Assembly (NCBI GenBank): GCA_002943765.1
Contig: PQWQ01000001.1
Span: 1,116,001-1,180,000, forward strand
Direction of reading: 5' to 3'
DNA from: Psoroptes ovis
Taxonomy: Eukaryota; Arthropoda; Arachnida; Sarcoptiformes; Psoroptidae
Length of the DNA: 64,000 nt
The notes under the pieces were generated by a model that was given only the letters and a program-made list of their open reading frames with translations, was not told the origin of the DNA and searched no databases. Shown in pieces: positions 11,182-23,000 of this stretch. The stretch's first letter is position 1. The number at the start of each line of letters is the position of its first letter. The translations under genes and the position numbers were made by a program.

Positions 11182-11514
11182 TTTTAATCATAATCATCTT
11201 TCATATTTTTATGAATCACCATTCTCAAATTTCATCATTATCAATCATTCTTAATAGCAAATACATTTTTTTTTCGTTGAAAAAAAAGCATAAACAATCG
11301 AAAATAGAGTGGCAAAACAAAATGATTGACAAATCAATCACATTCCCCCCAAAAGTAATAACCTCGACAATACAAAAACATATTTTTTCTAATAAAAAAA
11401 ACTGTGATTTATCAATTTAAAATATATAAATATTTATCGAAATGGATGATAAAATAAACGAAATTCTTTTTTTTAATTAAAAAAAAATCCTGTTCTTGAT
11501 TTAAAAAAAGCCAA
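11182..11514. other. Intergenic: convergent 3' UTRs of BLCAP and EIF3I
   Basis: This AT-rich stretch between two convergent stop codons contains T and A runs. Candidate polyadenylation signals are present, but I cannot assign cleavage sites. No gene is seen. Confidence 0.5.
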
Positions 11515-12622
11515 TTAATAATTCATTTTGAAATTAAGATAACTATCATCGAATGTTTGTAATCGAACATAACCATCTTCGGCACCAGTTGCATAACTTC
11601 GACCATCAGGATGAAATGCTAATGATTGAATGGGACCAAAATGTCCTTTAAGTCGAGCAAATTCTTCTTCATATATTAAATGAAAAAATCGGCTTTCGAA
11701 TTTTCCAGATTCGGATGCAGTAACTGTTACTTCCATGGCTTCTTGACCACCACCAAGAACAACATGATCAAACAATGGTGATATACTTGCAGAATTGACT
11801 GGACGTTCAGTGGCATAGGTTTTCAAATGATCCAATGTGAATGGATCAAATAATTTTGCTGTATGATCTTTTGATGCTGATACAAATAATGTTTGATCTT
11901 TATTATACTGTAAATCATTAATTTGTGCTTTGTGAGGTTCAGTTTTGATTAAAATTTCATCTGGTTGTCGTAAATCCCATTTGCACAAATTGCCATTCTC
12001 AAAACCACAAATGAAACTTTGATCTAATAGACCCCATAAACTTGCTAAAGCTTTAGATTTTGCTGGCAATGTATGGGTGAATATATTGTCACTACCATCC
12101 TCATTTTCAATACGTGTATCGATGATTTTAATTTCAGCAGGTTTCATCAATTGTTGATCAGTTGAATACAATAATAAATGACCGGAATAACTGTAAAGAA
12201 CACTACGTACACTAGTTTCAGTATTAATTACATTTAAACGTTGTCCAGTTTCACAATCCCAAATACATAATGTACAATCAGCACCACCTGTAGCAACTTT
12301 TGTTGAGTCCCCTAAATTGAATTATCAAGAAAAAAAAGAATTAACAAATTGTAAATTAATACCATTGCAATATGCTTACATTTAGGATCAATGGACCAAA
12401 CAGCACCATTATGTCCATCAAATGTTCCTAAACGTTCACCATTGATTGTATACCAAACATTTGGTGTGTTATCTTTTGATGCTGAAAACAATAAATCACC
12501 TTCAAGATTATAACGAATTTTCGTTATCGATCTTTCATGTCCATGTAATGATAATGGTTTCTTAATTAAGAAAAAAAGTAAAAATTATATTACAAATTCA
12601 TTCAAAATAATTAAATTACCAT
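11515..12622 (-). CDS. EIF3I: Translation initiation factor eIF3 subunit I
   Basis: Three coding exons in order 12620-12622 (the ATG alone), 12380-12560 and 11515-12311 join in frame to 326 residues; the human protein has 325. It is a seven-bladed WD40 beta-propeller that attaches to the eIF3b-g module of eIF3 and supports scanning initiation. Family sequence is seen throughout: KPLSLHGHERSITKIRYN, NGERLGTF, WDCETGQRLN, SASKDHTAKLFDPFTLDHLK, TERPVNSASISP, FDHVVLGGGQEAMEVTVT, RFFHLIYEEEFARLKGHFGP and the final EDGYVRLQTFDDSYLNF. The first coding exon holds only the start codon, directly followed by a GT donor. That start is supported because the next exon begins with KPLSLHGHE, exactly residue 2 of the family. 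Confidence 0.97.
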
Positions 12623-13333
12623 TTTTTTTTACAATAAAATTGATCAAATTAATTTTTTTCAAATTCAAGAATTTGTTGAGAAAATAATCGATGACTAATT
12701 GTGAAAATTAATCCAAAAAATACTTTAAAATTGACACGAAAAACAACAATATTTCAAAGATATTTTTGTTGATCAGAGGATTCAATTGAGATATCGCGTG
12801 GAACGATGATGATGAGCCGTTCATAGAAAAGAGGACGAAATTTTTTTTTGTTTTGTTTTTGTTTTCATTCGGAAAAGGAATTCTGGCAATGTTCTGTCTG
12901 TGCGTGTGAGAGAGAGAGACGAGAAATCTTCCCAGAAACATCGAAAATAAAATGGAAAAAGAAAAAAGAAAACAAAAACAGACACTGAGCAGCAATGTTT
13001 TTGTTTTTGCTGGATTTGAGCAATTATTTTATCGGATTTAACAAATATCTACGGCCGTAATTAACCACGATAACGATTTTTGAATGATTCAAAATTGATT
13101 TAAGAATAATTCCTATGTTTTTCGAGGTGAAAACAATGATAATTTCATAAAAATTTAAATGAAATAAGTGAAAAATAATTTTTTTTTTATTTTTCAAATT
13201 CTGTTTATTCATATTCAATGATTAGATATCAGATAATCAACGAAAATACAAAGTTACAAATAATTTGAATAAGATTATTGCAATCAGAGTTTTTATTATT
13301 TTTTTCATTCATAATTATTGAATTATAATTAAA
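12623..13333. other. Intergenic: divergent EIF3I/RBM15 promoters
   Basis: The 711 bases between divergent start codons contain a GA-rich run (about 12908-12920) and T/A runs. The short frames present are low-complexity and not convincing. Confidence 0.5.
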
Positions 13334-15939
13334 ATGCCACGATATGATGAAAGTCCTCATGGTCATTCACCACTTGATCGTAATCGTGATATGACAAGAC
13401 GCTTAAAATCACCATTATTAGATCGTCGTAGACGTGATTCACCACCATTACCACCTCCGCCACCACCACCACAACGTTCTCGTGGTGATCATATGGCTAT
13501 GTATCATCAACATGATGATGGTGGTGGCAGCGGTGGTTATATGCCACCAATGCGGTCATCACATCATTCAAGACAAAATACAACTTCAGAAACCTTGCCA
13601 ACAACAACTTATAAAATATTATGTGTTAGCAATATCAGTAATAAATATCCTGATAGTACTGTGAGAAATGAATTGATCAAAGAATTTGCTCGATTCGGTA
13701 ATCCATCAGTGAAATTAGTTTATGATAAAAATACTCGTATTGCTTACATCTATTTCAATTCTTATGACGATGCACGCGATGCAAGACATTCTAAATATCG
13801 TCTTATATTATTTGACAAACAAATAATGATTGATCCTATTTATGATCGTGTCTCAACACCACGACGACGATCATTAACACCAGAATATGGACGTATGCGT
13901 AATATGTCACCACCGATGCAAAGACGAGTACCACCCCCTCCGCCACCAATGCAACGAAATCAAATGAATCATGATCGTTATCAATTTTCGGTGAGTTTTT
14001 TAAATTTAATTTTTGTCAGTCAATTATTTTCATCGTTAATTTTATTTTAAACATCTTGATAGCATTCATCACGAGACATGTATCGTGACAATTATAACCA
14101 TCAAATGAATAATCGTAATAATGATTATCATCACTCCAACAATTATAATATGCGTGGTAATCAGCATCATCATCATCATCAGCAACAGCAGCACCACCAG
14201 CAGCATCAGCAACAACAACAAAATCAACAGCAGCAACAGCAACAACAACAGCAGCAGCGTGAATCCAAAAAGGAAAAATTTCCAAATTATCTTCATCATA
14301 TACCTCCGGAAGAAGATGATAAATCAACGCGTACATTATTTGTTGGTAATCTTGAGGTGTCAATCACTGAACCTGATTTACGTAAGATTTTTGAACGTTA
14401 TGGTGTCGTAGAAGATGTTGATGTAAAGCGGCCACCTCCTGGCCAAGGAAATGCATATGCATTCATAAAATTCTTGAATCTTGATATGGCTCATCGTGCC
14501 AAAGTTGAAATGTCAGGACAATATATTGGAAAATTTCAATGTAAAATTGGCTATGGTAAAGCAACACCTACAACACGAATATGGGTTGGAGGTTTAGGAC
14601 CATGGATCACTTATGGTCAATTAGATAAAGAATTCGATCGATTCGGTGCAATCAGAAAAATCGATTATGTTAAAGGTGACAATTTCGCCTACATACAATA
14701 TGACACAATTGATGCCGCTCAAGCTGCTTGTTCAGCAATGCGTGGCTATCCATTAGGTGGTCCAGATAAACGTCTTCGTATTGATTATGCTGATCCAGGC
14801 CCATTCACTACATCTCCACGACCAAATAATGAACAAGGTTCGTTGACTTATAATATCATTAGTAATTTACCTCTTACTATTTTCAATTATGATGACAATA
14901 TCAGTGGTATTTGAAATCAATATAACTTTTATTTTAATAACTATCCTGAATAGGTAATAATAACTTCGAATATTGGTCAAATAATCAAGATTCGAATATA
15001 CCATCACCTAAACGACGTCGTATGTTATCACCAGAAGGTGGTAATGATGTGAAAAAATCACCAAATAATAATTCAGGTTTGGATACAATTGTGTCGCCAC
15101 ATGCTGGCGGTAGTGCAAGTGGTGTCCGTGAAGGATCACCAAATCATGAAATATCTAACGGAAAATCTGACATCAAAGTTACTATAATGGAAAGTGTTAC
15201 ATCAGTATCCGAATTAATTAAATGTTGCCCACCAACATGGGCCGGTGGTTTAATTTTGAAATCAAGTGGTTTTGCATTACGAATGTATTTTTGCAGTGGT
15301 GACATACAACTTGTTGATTTAATGAAAGACACAACAACATCAACGATTTCATCAACAACAGCTACTGATCAACAGACACAACCACAATCTATTCTTCGCA
15401 TTACACAACGCTTACGTCTTGAATCGACTAAATTAGAAGAAGTGACCAAAAGGATTAGTTCATCATCAACAAATGGTGTCAGTGGTAATAATTCAAGTGG
15501 TCATTGTATATTGATTGCATCACAAGCAAATAATTTACAATTAAATTTTAATAATGCAAATAATAATTCATGTGCTGGTGCTGGTGGAAGTGGTAGTGGA
15601 GGAGAAGATAATGGAGCAGGTGGAAATAATGTTACAAATATACAACAACGACCAATACGTAATCTTGTTACTTATTTGAAATCAAAAGATGCAGCTGGTG
15701 TTGTTATACTTCCAGGTAAATCATCAACGCAATCAACATCAGCAACACAACAATCAACGCCTGAAGGTGGTGGTGTTGAACAACAACAAACAAATGAGAC
15801 ATCGAAAAATGTTCTTTATTTATTTCCTCCGCATCCATTTTCACTTGAATTAATACAACGTATTGCACCGAATATCAACGAAAATTCTGCAACAAAAGAA
15901 GATTATTTTGTTGTTGTTCTTGTGCGTGGAAGCAATTGA
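13334..15939 (+). CDS. RBM15: RBM15/spenito-type RNA-binding protein (three RRMs plus SPOC)
   Basis: Three exons, 13334-13990, 14063-14837 and 14954-15939, join in frame to 805 residues. RRM1 (about 94-175) has YKILCVSNIS and a degenerate RNP1. RRM2 (about 309-382) has TRTLFVGNLE and NAYAFIKF. RRM3 (about 389-465) has TRIWVGGLGPW and FAYIQYD. The C-terminal SPOC domain (about 550-805) starts with VTSVSELIKCCPPTWAGGLI and ends in DYFVVVLVRGSN. The spen family splits into large spen/SHARP and small RBM15/spenito; the size and the order fit the small type. RBM15 proteins are in the m6A writer complex, recruiting WTAP-METTL3 to RNA. A long His/Gln tract precedes RRM2, and Ser/Gly/Asn-rich insertions interrupt the SPOC domain. 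Confidence 0.93.
14164..14259 (+). repeat. CAN triplet tract encoding poly-His/poly-Gln
   Basis: An imperfect CAT/CAC/CAG/CAA triplet run within exon 2 of the RBM15-like gene encodes alternating His and Gln runs. Mixed codons make it less slippage-prone than a pure CAG array. Confidence 0.85.
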
Positions 15940-17856
15940 TTTTTTTTTATTTATTTATGGATGTGAATGTTTTTCATTGTGTCCAAAATTATTCTAAATT
16001 AATTATCATCAAAAAAAAAAAAAAAATTAATAATACCTACACCAACAACAAATAATATACACACATTCATCAATTATCATCGAATATAATTTAAAATAAT
16101 TATGCCACTTATATTATAGAAAAAATGAAAAAAAATATGTTCATGCTAAGATAATTTTTCTTGAAATTTAAAATTATTATCTTTAATTGTGTGGTTCATG
16201 TGTTTCAATCAAATTTATTTTGGTTCGGATGTGTGTGTGTGTGTGTGTGCGTGTCTGATTCTAGTGATTGATCTTTTTTTTTCGTGTCTATGTGCATGGT
16301 TTATTAATATAATATAATTATTATCATTTCCAAATTTCAATTTCAAAAAAATACGAATGTTCTAACACAGCAAAAACCACACTGAATAAAATTAATTATT
16401 CTGTAATTTCATCTTTATTATTCAAATTAGATCATTGATAGAATTTCATCCAATTTTGAAATTATGCTTCAGAAAGAAAAAAAAATTTTATAATAATTTT
16501 CAATCATTACTTATCATTTTCAGAAGGGATTTATATTAATAATCTAAGATTTATGATTGTCACTTTAATTTTTAATCATTATTTTCTTAATAATTTTAAC
16601 ATAATTTTTTTCGACATAATGATTAATCATCAGCCATATATATGAGTATTATTATATCAATTAAATCATTAGTTTTTTTTAATATTTTTATTTCATAATC
16701 ATTATCACTTATCATGATGTATTGAATCTGTGTATTGATTATTATCGATTATTTTGTGTTTATTCTGTTCATTTTTTATTATTATTATTATCAATTTTTT
16801 GTGGTGAAAATGTAAAATCAATCATTTGAAAATTGTGTTGATTTCAATCGAATTTTCATATTGTTTTTCAATTCAGTCATTCAGAAAACGTATGTACACA
16901 AAATGATCATTTAATTCATTACACAAAAGAAATACACCAAAAATTGAAAACAACAACAACAAAATACACAATGAAATTTGTCAGTTTTTTATGATTAATG
17001 GCATTTTTTTTTCATTTGAATAAATATTTCCAATTTTCATTAATTTGCTCTATTTTTTTCAAATAGAAATTTGTTGTGGTTTTAAAATTTGAAATGAACA
17101 AGTGTTTTTATTATTGCTTCATCGAAATGTGTGATGTGAAAAAATATGTGTTTTATTCATTAGCATTAATTAATTCTTGTGTGAATAATCATGTGTTTCC
17201 AAATGTTTTGATGATGTTTTCTAATTTTTTGTTGATTTGATTATGATTTGTAAAGAAATTAAAATTAAGTGATTAAGTGTCAACGTTGTTGTTGCTATAT
17301 TGATGATTAAACTTGAGATGATATAGACACGATTCGTGATATGAATTAATTATGAATGAATATATTTTAATAATTTTAAATAATCTTTATTTCAATTATA
17401 ATTCAATCAAATTTTAGATTTTCGATGGAATAATCGCGTAAGTATTTTGATTTTTGGTGATATTCCATTGCCAGGTAAGATGCTTCAATTTTATTTTTTC
17501 TAATTTTACGGTAATTTCATTTGTTAAAAGTTTTAATTTATTTAATAATTTAAATGTTGTAAATAAAATTATTTCAAAATAAAAACAAACAAAAAAAATC
17601 TAAATCTATTTTTCGAATTTTTTTTAAATTTCGTCAATTTTGGAGTATTTGAGAGATGCTCACAAAGTACGTGTCAAAATAAAAAAACAAAATTGTTTTG
17701 ATTTTTTTTTTTGTGTTCACGGTTGAAAAAAATGGGACGATTGAACATCTGCTGATTTTTTGTTTTTGTTTCTTTGATTTTGTCGACGTTGTCACTTGAA
17801 ATTGCGAAATTTTTTTCTCGTTGATTCATGTGAAATTCATTTTATCGTTAAAAAAA
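15940..17856. other. Intergenic between RBM15-like and GCC1-like genes
   Basis: This 1.9 kb of AT-rich DNA should hold the RBM15 3' UTR and the GCC1 promoter and 5' UTR. It has a pure GT microsatellite (16231-16249), A/T runs and no convincing coding frame. Two clusters of splice-like signals at 17411-17443 and 17470-17480 may mark non-coding 5' exons of the downstream gene. Confidence 0.45.
16231..16249. repeat. GT dinucleotide microsatellite
   Basis: About nine uninterrupted GT units lie downstream of the RBM15-like gene, probably in or near its 3' UTR. Confidence 0.85.
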
Positions 17857-18909
17857 ATGTCCAGAATAAATAATCCAATCGTTTGTGCAAATTGTAATCG
17901 TTTACATACAATAATTGATGAACAAAAATCTAAATTACAATTATTGGAAACAAGATTAAAAGATTTAATAAAAGCATATAAACTAGTATGCAAAGAACGT
18001 GATCATATGCAAAAATCATCTTCTTCATCATCATTATTGATGACATCGATTAGTGATAATGTACAATTTGATCAACGGCAACAACAAAAAAGGATTGCAG
18101 AATTGGAACAAAATGTTTGTGAATTGAGTAAGATATGTGGTGATTTAGAAAATGAACATAAATCTGATCAATTGATAATACAAAATCTTCAACATAAATA
18201 TCAAACATTACAAGATGAATTGAATGAAAATTCATCGAAATTAGAAATATTGAATCATTCCGAAACGAAATCAATTGAGTTGTGTGAAAAATTTATTCAA
18301 ACTGATGATGAAATTATTGTAGAAAAGAATGATGTTTCGACACAAACCGATAATAAATTGTTTGAAAAACATAATGATGATCAAAAATCAATCAATGAAA
18401 ATGAAACAGCAATTATTACACCATATATGCATGTAAATGAAACAAAAACAATAGAATCAGAATCAACAACAGATGTTGATGATTCAGTATCGATAAACAG
18501 TGATTTAAATCATGAATTAATGAAACAACAGCAGCACCAATTAAATCAATCAACTTCGAACATATCATTATTTCATTTGAATGAATTAGCAAGAAAAGAA
18601 TTGGAATTGGCTGATTATCGTTTACGTATACGTGAATATGAATGCACCATACGCGAATTACAATGGAATTATTCAAATGATCGTTATAAATATCAATCTA
18701 GAATTGCTGATTTAGAAAAATTGAATAAAAACATTATGATTAATAATGAAAATGCTCATCATAAAAATGATAATAATAATCATCGATTAAAAAATAATAT
18801 CAATATCGCATATATCAAAAATGTATTGAATAAAATGATGCAAACTGTCGATAAACAGCAGCAAAAATTAATGATGGATGCATTGATCACGGCATTAGAT
18901 TCAATGTAA
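17857..18909 (+). CDS. GCC1: GRIP-domain golgin, GCC1 (GCC88)-like
   Basis: A single exon of 350 residues. I start it at the ATG at 17857 rather than the in-frame TTG 36 bases upstream. Residues 20-45 (LQLLETRLKDLIKAYKLVCKER) resemble the N-terminal coil of GCC1. Two more coiled coils follow (about 80-130 and 240-290), separated by Ser/Thr/Asp-rich sequence. The last 45 residues form a GRIP-like domain, INIAYIKNVLNKMM followed by a basic linker and MMDALITALDSM, including the Tyr that GRIP domains use to bind Arl1-GTP at the trans-Golgi network. GCC1 golgins tether endosome-derived vesicles to the TGN. The protein is about half the length of human GCC1 (775 aa), so another GRIP golgin is possible. 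Confidence 0.75.
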   Translation: MSRINNPIVCANCNRLHTIIDEQKSKLQLLETRLKDLIKAYKLVCKERDHMQKSSSSSSLLMTSISDNVQFDQRQQQKRIAELEQNVCELSKICGDLENEHKSDQLIIQNLQHKYQTLQDELNENSSKLEILNHSETKSIELCEKFIQTDDEIIVEKNDVSTQTDNKLFEKHNDDQKSINENETAIITPYMHVNETKTIESESTTDVDDSVSINSDLNHELMKQQQHQLNQSTSNISLFHLNELARKELELADYRLRIREYECTIRELQWNYSNDRYKYQSRIADLEKLNKNIMINNENAHHKNDNNNHRLKNNINIAYIKNVLNKMMQTVDKQQQKLMMDALITALDSM

Positions 18910-18938
18910 GAAAAATGAACAAATTTTTTTTTTTACAT

Positions 18939-19607
18939 TCATTGTTTAATAATCAATACAATATTATCACCTCGTATCAACATTTGTTTTGATTTTTTAT
19001 TTATTGTTTTAATTATTGTTGTTTTTTTATTTGTATTATTATTATTATTATTATTTTTTGATAATCTTATTTGTAAACAATATGTTTCCAATACATTTTC
19101 GATAGCAATATTAAAATGTTTATCAAATGCAATTAATTGTCCTGTTAACCATGAAAATCTTTCATTTCGTAATTGAGACGATTTTCGCCGACGTATTAAT
19201 ATTTTGATTATTTTGTCAATCGATTCGTACAGTAATGATAATGGACCATTTTTAGCTTGTTGTTGTTGCATTTTTTTCAATACATCTGTTTGTTCTTTTT
19301 GAGATCTCTTCGGTTCACATAATTTATTCTTTTGATAAAATTCAACGTTTCTTTCATATTGAATCTTATTTTGTTCGGATTTTTGTTGCTGTTGTTTTTC
19401 AGTGATCTTTTTTTGATATGAATATTTATAATATTCATCCAGATTATTGAAAATTTTTGCATCTGGAACAGGTATTTGTACGCTGACATCACCGAATAAT
19501 ACTAATTCTGCATTAAAATCTTCTTGTGTCAAAGATATTACATTTTGATCATTATCATCATTATCAGCATTGATTGATTCATTTTTATCAGAAGAATTTG
19601 AATCCAT
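18939..19607 (-). CDS. LSM11: LSM11-like U7 snRNP Sm protein
   Basis: A single exon of 222 residues. A disordered acidic N-terminus (1-60) is followed by a Gln/Lys-rich helix. The Sm fold then starts at GPLSLLYESIDKIIKILIRRR with the Sm1 block LTGQLIAFDKHFNIAIENVLETY. After an Asn/Lys/Thr-rich loop comes a short Sm2 block, KKSKQMLIRGDNIVLI. The GPLSxL opening, the FDKHFN and ENVLETY pattern, and the Sm1-long loop-IRGDNIVLI arrangement match LSM11. With LSM10, LSM11 replaces SmD1/D2 in the U7 snRNP and directs histone pre-mRNA 3'-end processing. The protein is shorter than human LSM11 (360 aa). The N-terminal FLASH-binding region is not clearly recognised. It ends 29 bases from the convergent GCC1-like gene. 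Confidence 0.75.
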   Translation of the reverse strand: MDSNSSDKNESINADNDDNDQNVISLTQEDFNAELVLFGDVSVQIPVPDAKIFNNLDEYYKYSYQKKITEKQQQQKSEQNKIQYERNVEFYQKNKLCEPKRSQKEQTDVLKKMQQQQAKNGPLSLLYESIDKIIKILIRRRKSSQLRNERFSWLTGQLIAFDKHFNIAIENVLETYCLQIRLSKNNNNNNNTNKKTTIIKTINKKSKQMLIRGDNIVLIIKQ

Positions 19608-20057
19608 GTTTATGAAATGAATAGAATCAAAATTTATAGAATTGACTATTTTTTCAATAATTCAATTTTGGTCGCATGTTACAAAATCAAATGTTACAAT
19701 ATCTAGATGGCTGGAGTGTAATTCGTTTATATACTCGTCTAATAATGTGCCTATTTGCACCTGACGACCTCTATCAACCCAACAGGGTTCACCACACAAC
19801 ATGACAAACATTGTTTATGAAAGGGCGTTGAAACACGAAAAAAAAAATTCAAAAAAAAACCGTTGAATTTTTTTATCAATTTTCAGACAACAAATTGAAT
19901 TTGGCGCTAAAAATTAGAAAATTTTTTTTTTCAAAAAATTGAAGAGAACTCATATCTAATTGAAGGTAATTAAATTATTAATGGTCAAAAAATTTTAAGA
20001 AAATCAATATTTAAAAAATTCGTTCATTAATCATTTTTTGTTTTGTTTTTTGATTAG
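19608..20057. promoter_or_regulatory. Divergent promoter region LSM11/KIF11
   Basis: These 450 bases separate divergent start codons. They contain AGATGGCTG at 19705-19713, a GC-richer patch with two small perfect hairpins (19747-19760 and 19776-19789), and a TTTGGCGC site at 19900-19907. A GT donor near 19964 and the AG directly before the KIF11 ATG suggest a small 5' UTR intron ending at 20057. Confidence 0.45.
19900..19907 (+). promoter_or_regulatory. E2F-type site upstream of KIF11
   Basis: TTTGGCGC fits the E2F/DP consensus TTTSSCGC exactly and lies about 150 bases before the KIF11 start codon. Mitotic and S-phase genes are established E2F targets. Function here is inferred from sequence and context only. 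Confidence 0.45.
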
Positions 20058-23000
20058 ATGCTTCGACCTACTCGCGTTGTTGACAAAAATAACTTCAGTT
20101 ATAATAAAAATATTGTTATTAATACACCAAATAATATTCAAAATCCAAATAATAAAATGTCATCTGATGAAATAAATCAGAATATACAAGTATTCGTACG
20201 ATGTCGACCGTTGAATACGAATGAAAAGAAAGCAGTTATTGACATAGTCCCAGAAAAACGTATGATTCGTACTCAACAACAGAATAAAATCTATTCATTT
20301 GATGGCGTATTCAATCATGATGCTAAACAAACCAAAGTGTATCGTGCTGTTGTTGAACCATTAGTTGAACAAGTTATTGAGGGATATAATTGTACAGTTT
20401 TTGCATACGGTCAAACCGGTACAGGCAAAACCTATACGATGATAGGCGGTCACATTGACCATAATGGTTCATGGGAAGACGATCCACTAAGTGGTATTAT
20501 ACCAAGAGCAATCGATCAATTATTGGAGGAACTGGAAAATCAAAATGCTGAATATACGATCGGTGTCTCTTTCTTAGAACTCTACAATGAAGATGCATAC
20601 GATTTATTGAGTCCTTTGAGTGATACAACTAAATTGCGTATATATAATGATGCAGAACGCAAAGGTTCAGTTATCATTTCTGGTTTAGTCGAAATGATTG
20701 TCAGAAGTAAAGCAGAGATATTTGAAATATTAACCAAAGGGTCACTCAAACGTCAAACAGCGCCAACATTAATGAATGCATGCTCCAGTCGTAGTCACAG
20801 TATTTTTTCCGTTACTGTTCATATAAAAGAAATCACTTTAGACGGTGAAGAAGTTGTCAAAATTGGAAAATTAAATTTGGTCGATTTAGCCGGCAGTGAG
20901 AACATTGGTCGATCTGGTGCTGTTGAAGAACGTGCACGCGAAGCTTCAAACATCAATAAGAGTTTATTGACTTTGGGCCGTGTCATTACTTCTTTGGTGG
21001 AAAAATCTAGCCATATCCCATATCGTGATTCCAAATTAACGAGATTATTACAAGATTCGTTGGGAGGAAGAACAAAAACATCGATCATTGCCACTATATC
21101 ACCTTGTCAAGATGATATTGAAGACACCATATCAACATTAGATTATGCACAACGTGCCAAAAAAATCACAAATAAACCTGAAATTAATTTGAAGATGAGC
21201 AAAAAAGCATTAATTAATGAATATTTGCAGGAAATTGATCGATTACGGCGTGATTTAGAAGCAGCGCGTGATAAAAAAGGAGTTTTCGTTGATGCAAAAA
21301 ATTATGCATATATGGAACAAACACTCGAAGCACAAAAACAAGATCTAGAAACAAAAGAAGCGAAATTGGAACATATGAAACAAGAAATGGAAAAAATGAA
21401 TCATTTATTAACGCAAGCTAATAATGACATCAGTCAAAAAGCGCAAGAGTTAGCTGATACTATGTTCGAATTGAATCAATTGACATCAGAATACCAGATT
21501 GCACAATTATCATTGAAACAGAAACAAATAGAAATCAAAAAAGTCAAATTATTATTATCAGCACATCGAAACAATGAAGAAAAACTATTGAAAAAAGCGA
21601 ATTTAGTTAAAACAATAGCCGATCAATGTACGAATGATAATAGTAAGTTGATGGAAAAAATTGACAATTTAAAGTCAATCGAAACCAATAATGTTAATTC
21701 AATCCAAAACTTTTCGGTAAATATTTTTGTGCTACAATCTTAAATTATTGATACTAAAATATCTCATTAAAACATAGGTTGCATACGATGAACAATTGAA
21801 TAAGATAGAACAGTTGAATAATTTATACTTGACAATTTTAAATGATGGTCATAATTCAATCGATTCGATTATAACAGAGAATCGGCAACAATTGAAAATG
21901 AATGAAGAAAAATTTGCCAAAAATTCTAATATTTTAAATGAAAAAATTGAAAATTTTCTTGAAAAATTCATGAATAATATTCAAACCGATTTCAATGAAT
22001 TAATCGATAAAAATACATTATTAGAAGCAATTATGATGGATGTAAAATCATTCATCAAAAATGAATTCGAGATGTACGAACAAAATTATTTGAATATATT
22101 GAAAAAAAATTTCGAATTATTGAACGAAATTGAAAAAATGGATCAGCAATATCGAAATCATCAAGAACAAGAGATAATGTCAAAAATAGTACAGGTTAAT
22201 GAATCATCATTGAATATCAAAGCAATGATCAAATCGATAGCTGAAGATAATGAAAAAAATTATCAATTAAAATGTGAGTTATTCAATGTTTTCATAATGA
22301 ACTTTTTTGAATAAAAATTTCCATTTTATCATCGATTTAGGCAAAGAAAAAGAAATATCTTCGAAAAAATTAAACAATATGAAATTGATGATCGAAACAA
22401 TGAATAATGAAAAACAAATAAGATCAATAGAAAATATTTTGAATGAAATTCGCCAGAATCAATCTAAAAATATTTCAATGATTAATGAAAACATTGAATA
22501 TTTCGAAACTTATCTACAGAATTCATTATCAAATGATTTCAAATATGATGAAAATCTTAAAATGAAATGTAGTGAAATTCATCATCAAATCAATAGAAAT
22601 GATAAGAATATTGTTGAATTTTTGAATGATATTGATGAACATAGTTTAAAAAATCATGAAATCAATTGTAAACAATTTTCTTTAATGAAAAATGAACAAC
22701 AAAAATCAAGTGAAAATTTTAAAAATTTCAGCTCCAAAATATTAACCAGTATTAATTCAGCTTTCGATAAATGTAGTGAACAAAATCAATCAATCAAAGA
22801 ATCGATAAGCAATCAAATTTATGATTATCAAATGGATAATGATGAATTCAATGATGATTGTAATGAATTAATTAATGATAATCAATTAACAATAGATACA
22901 ATAATGAAATTAGTGAATGAACAATCGAACCAAACAATTGCTAATTTGGATCAAATCAAAAATTCAATGAATGCATTGAAAATCGCACAAAGTTCTAAGA

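Noticed and set aside
17821..17856. Upstream TTG start for the GCC1-like gene (similar in-frame TTG starts exist before RPA1, ITPA and the spectraplakin)
   Set aside because: Animal genes start at ATG in nearly all cases, and a good ATG is present just downstream in each.
19741..19800. Hairpin patch as a U7 snRNA gene next to LSM11
   Set aside because: I found no histone-downstream-element pairing sequence, no Sm site and no large 3' hairpin; kept only as an unexplained structured patch.
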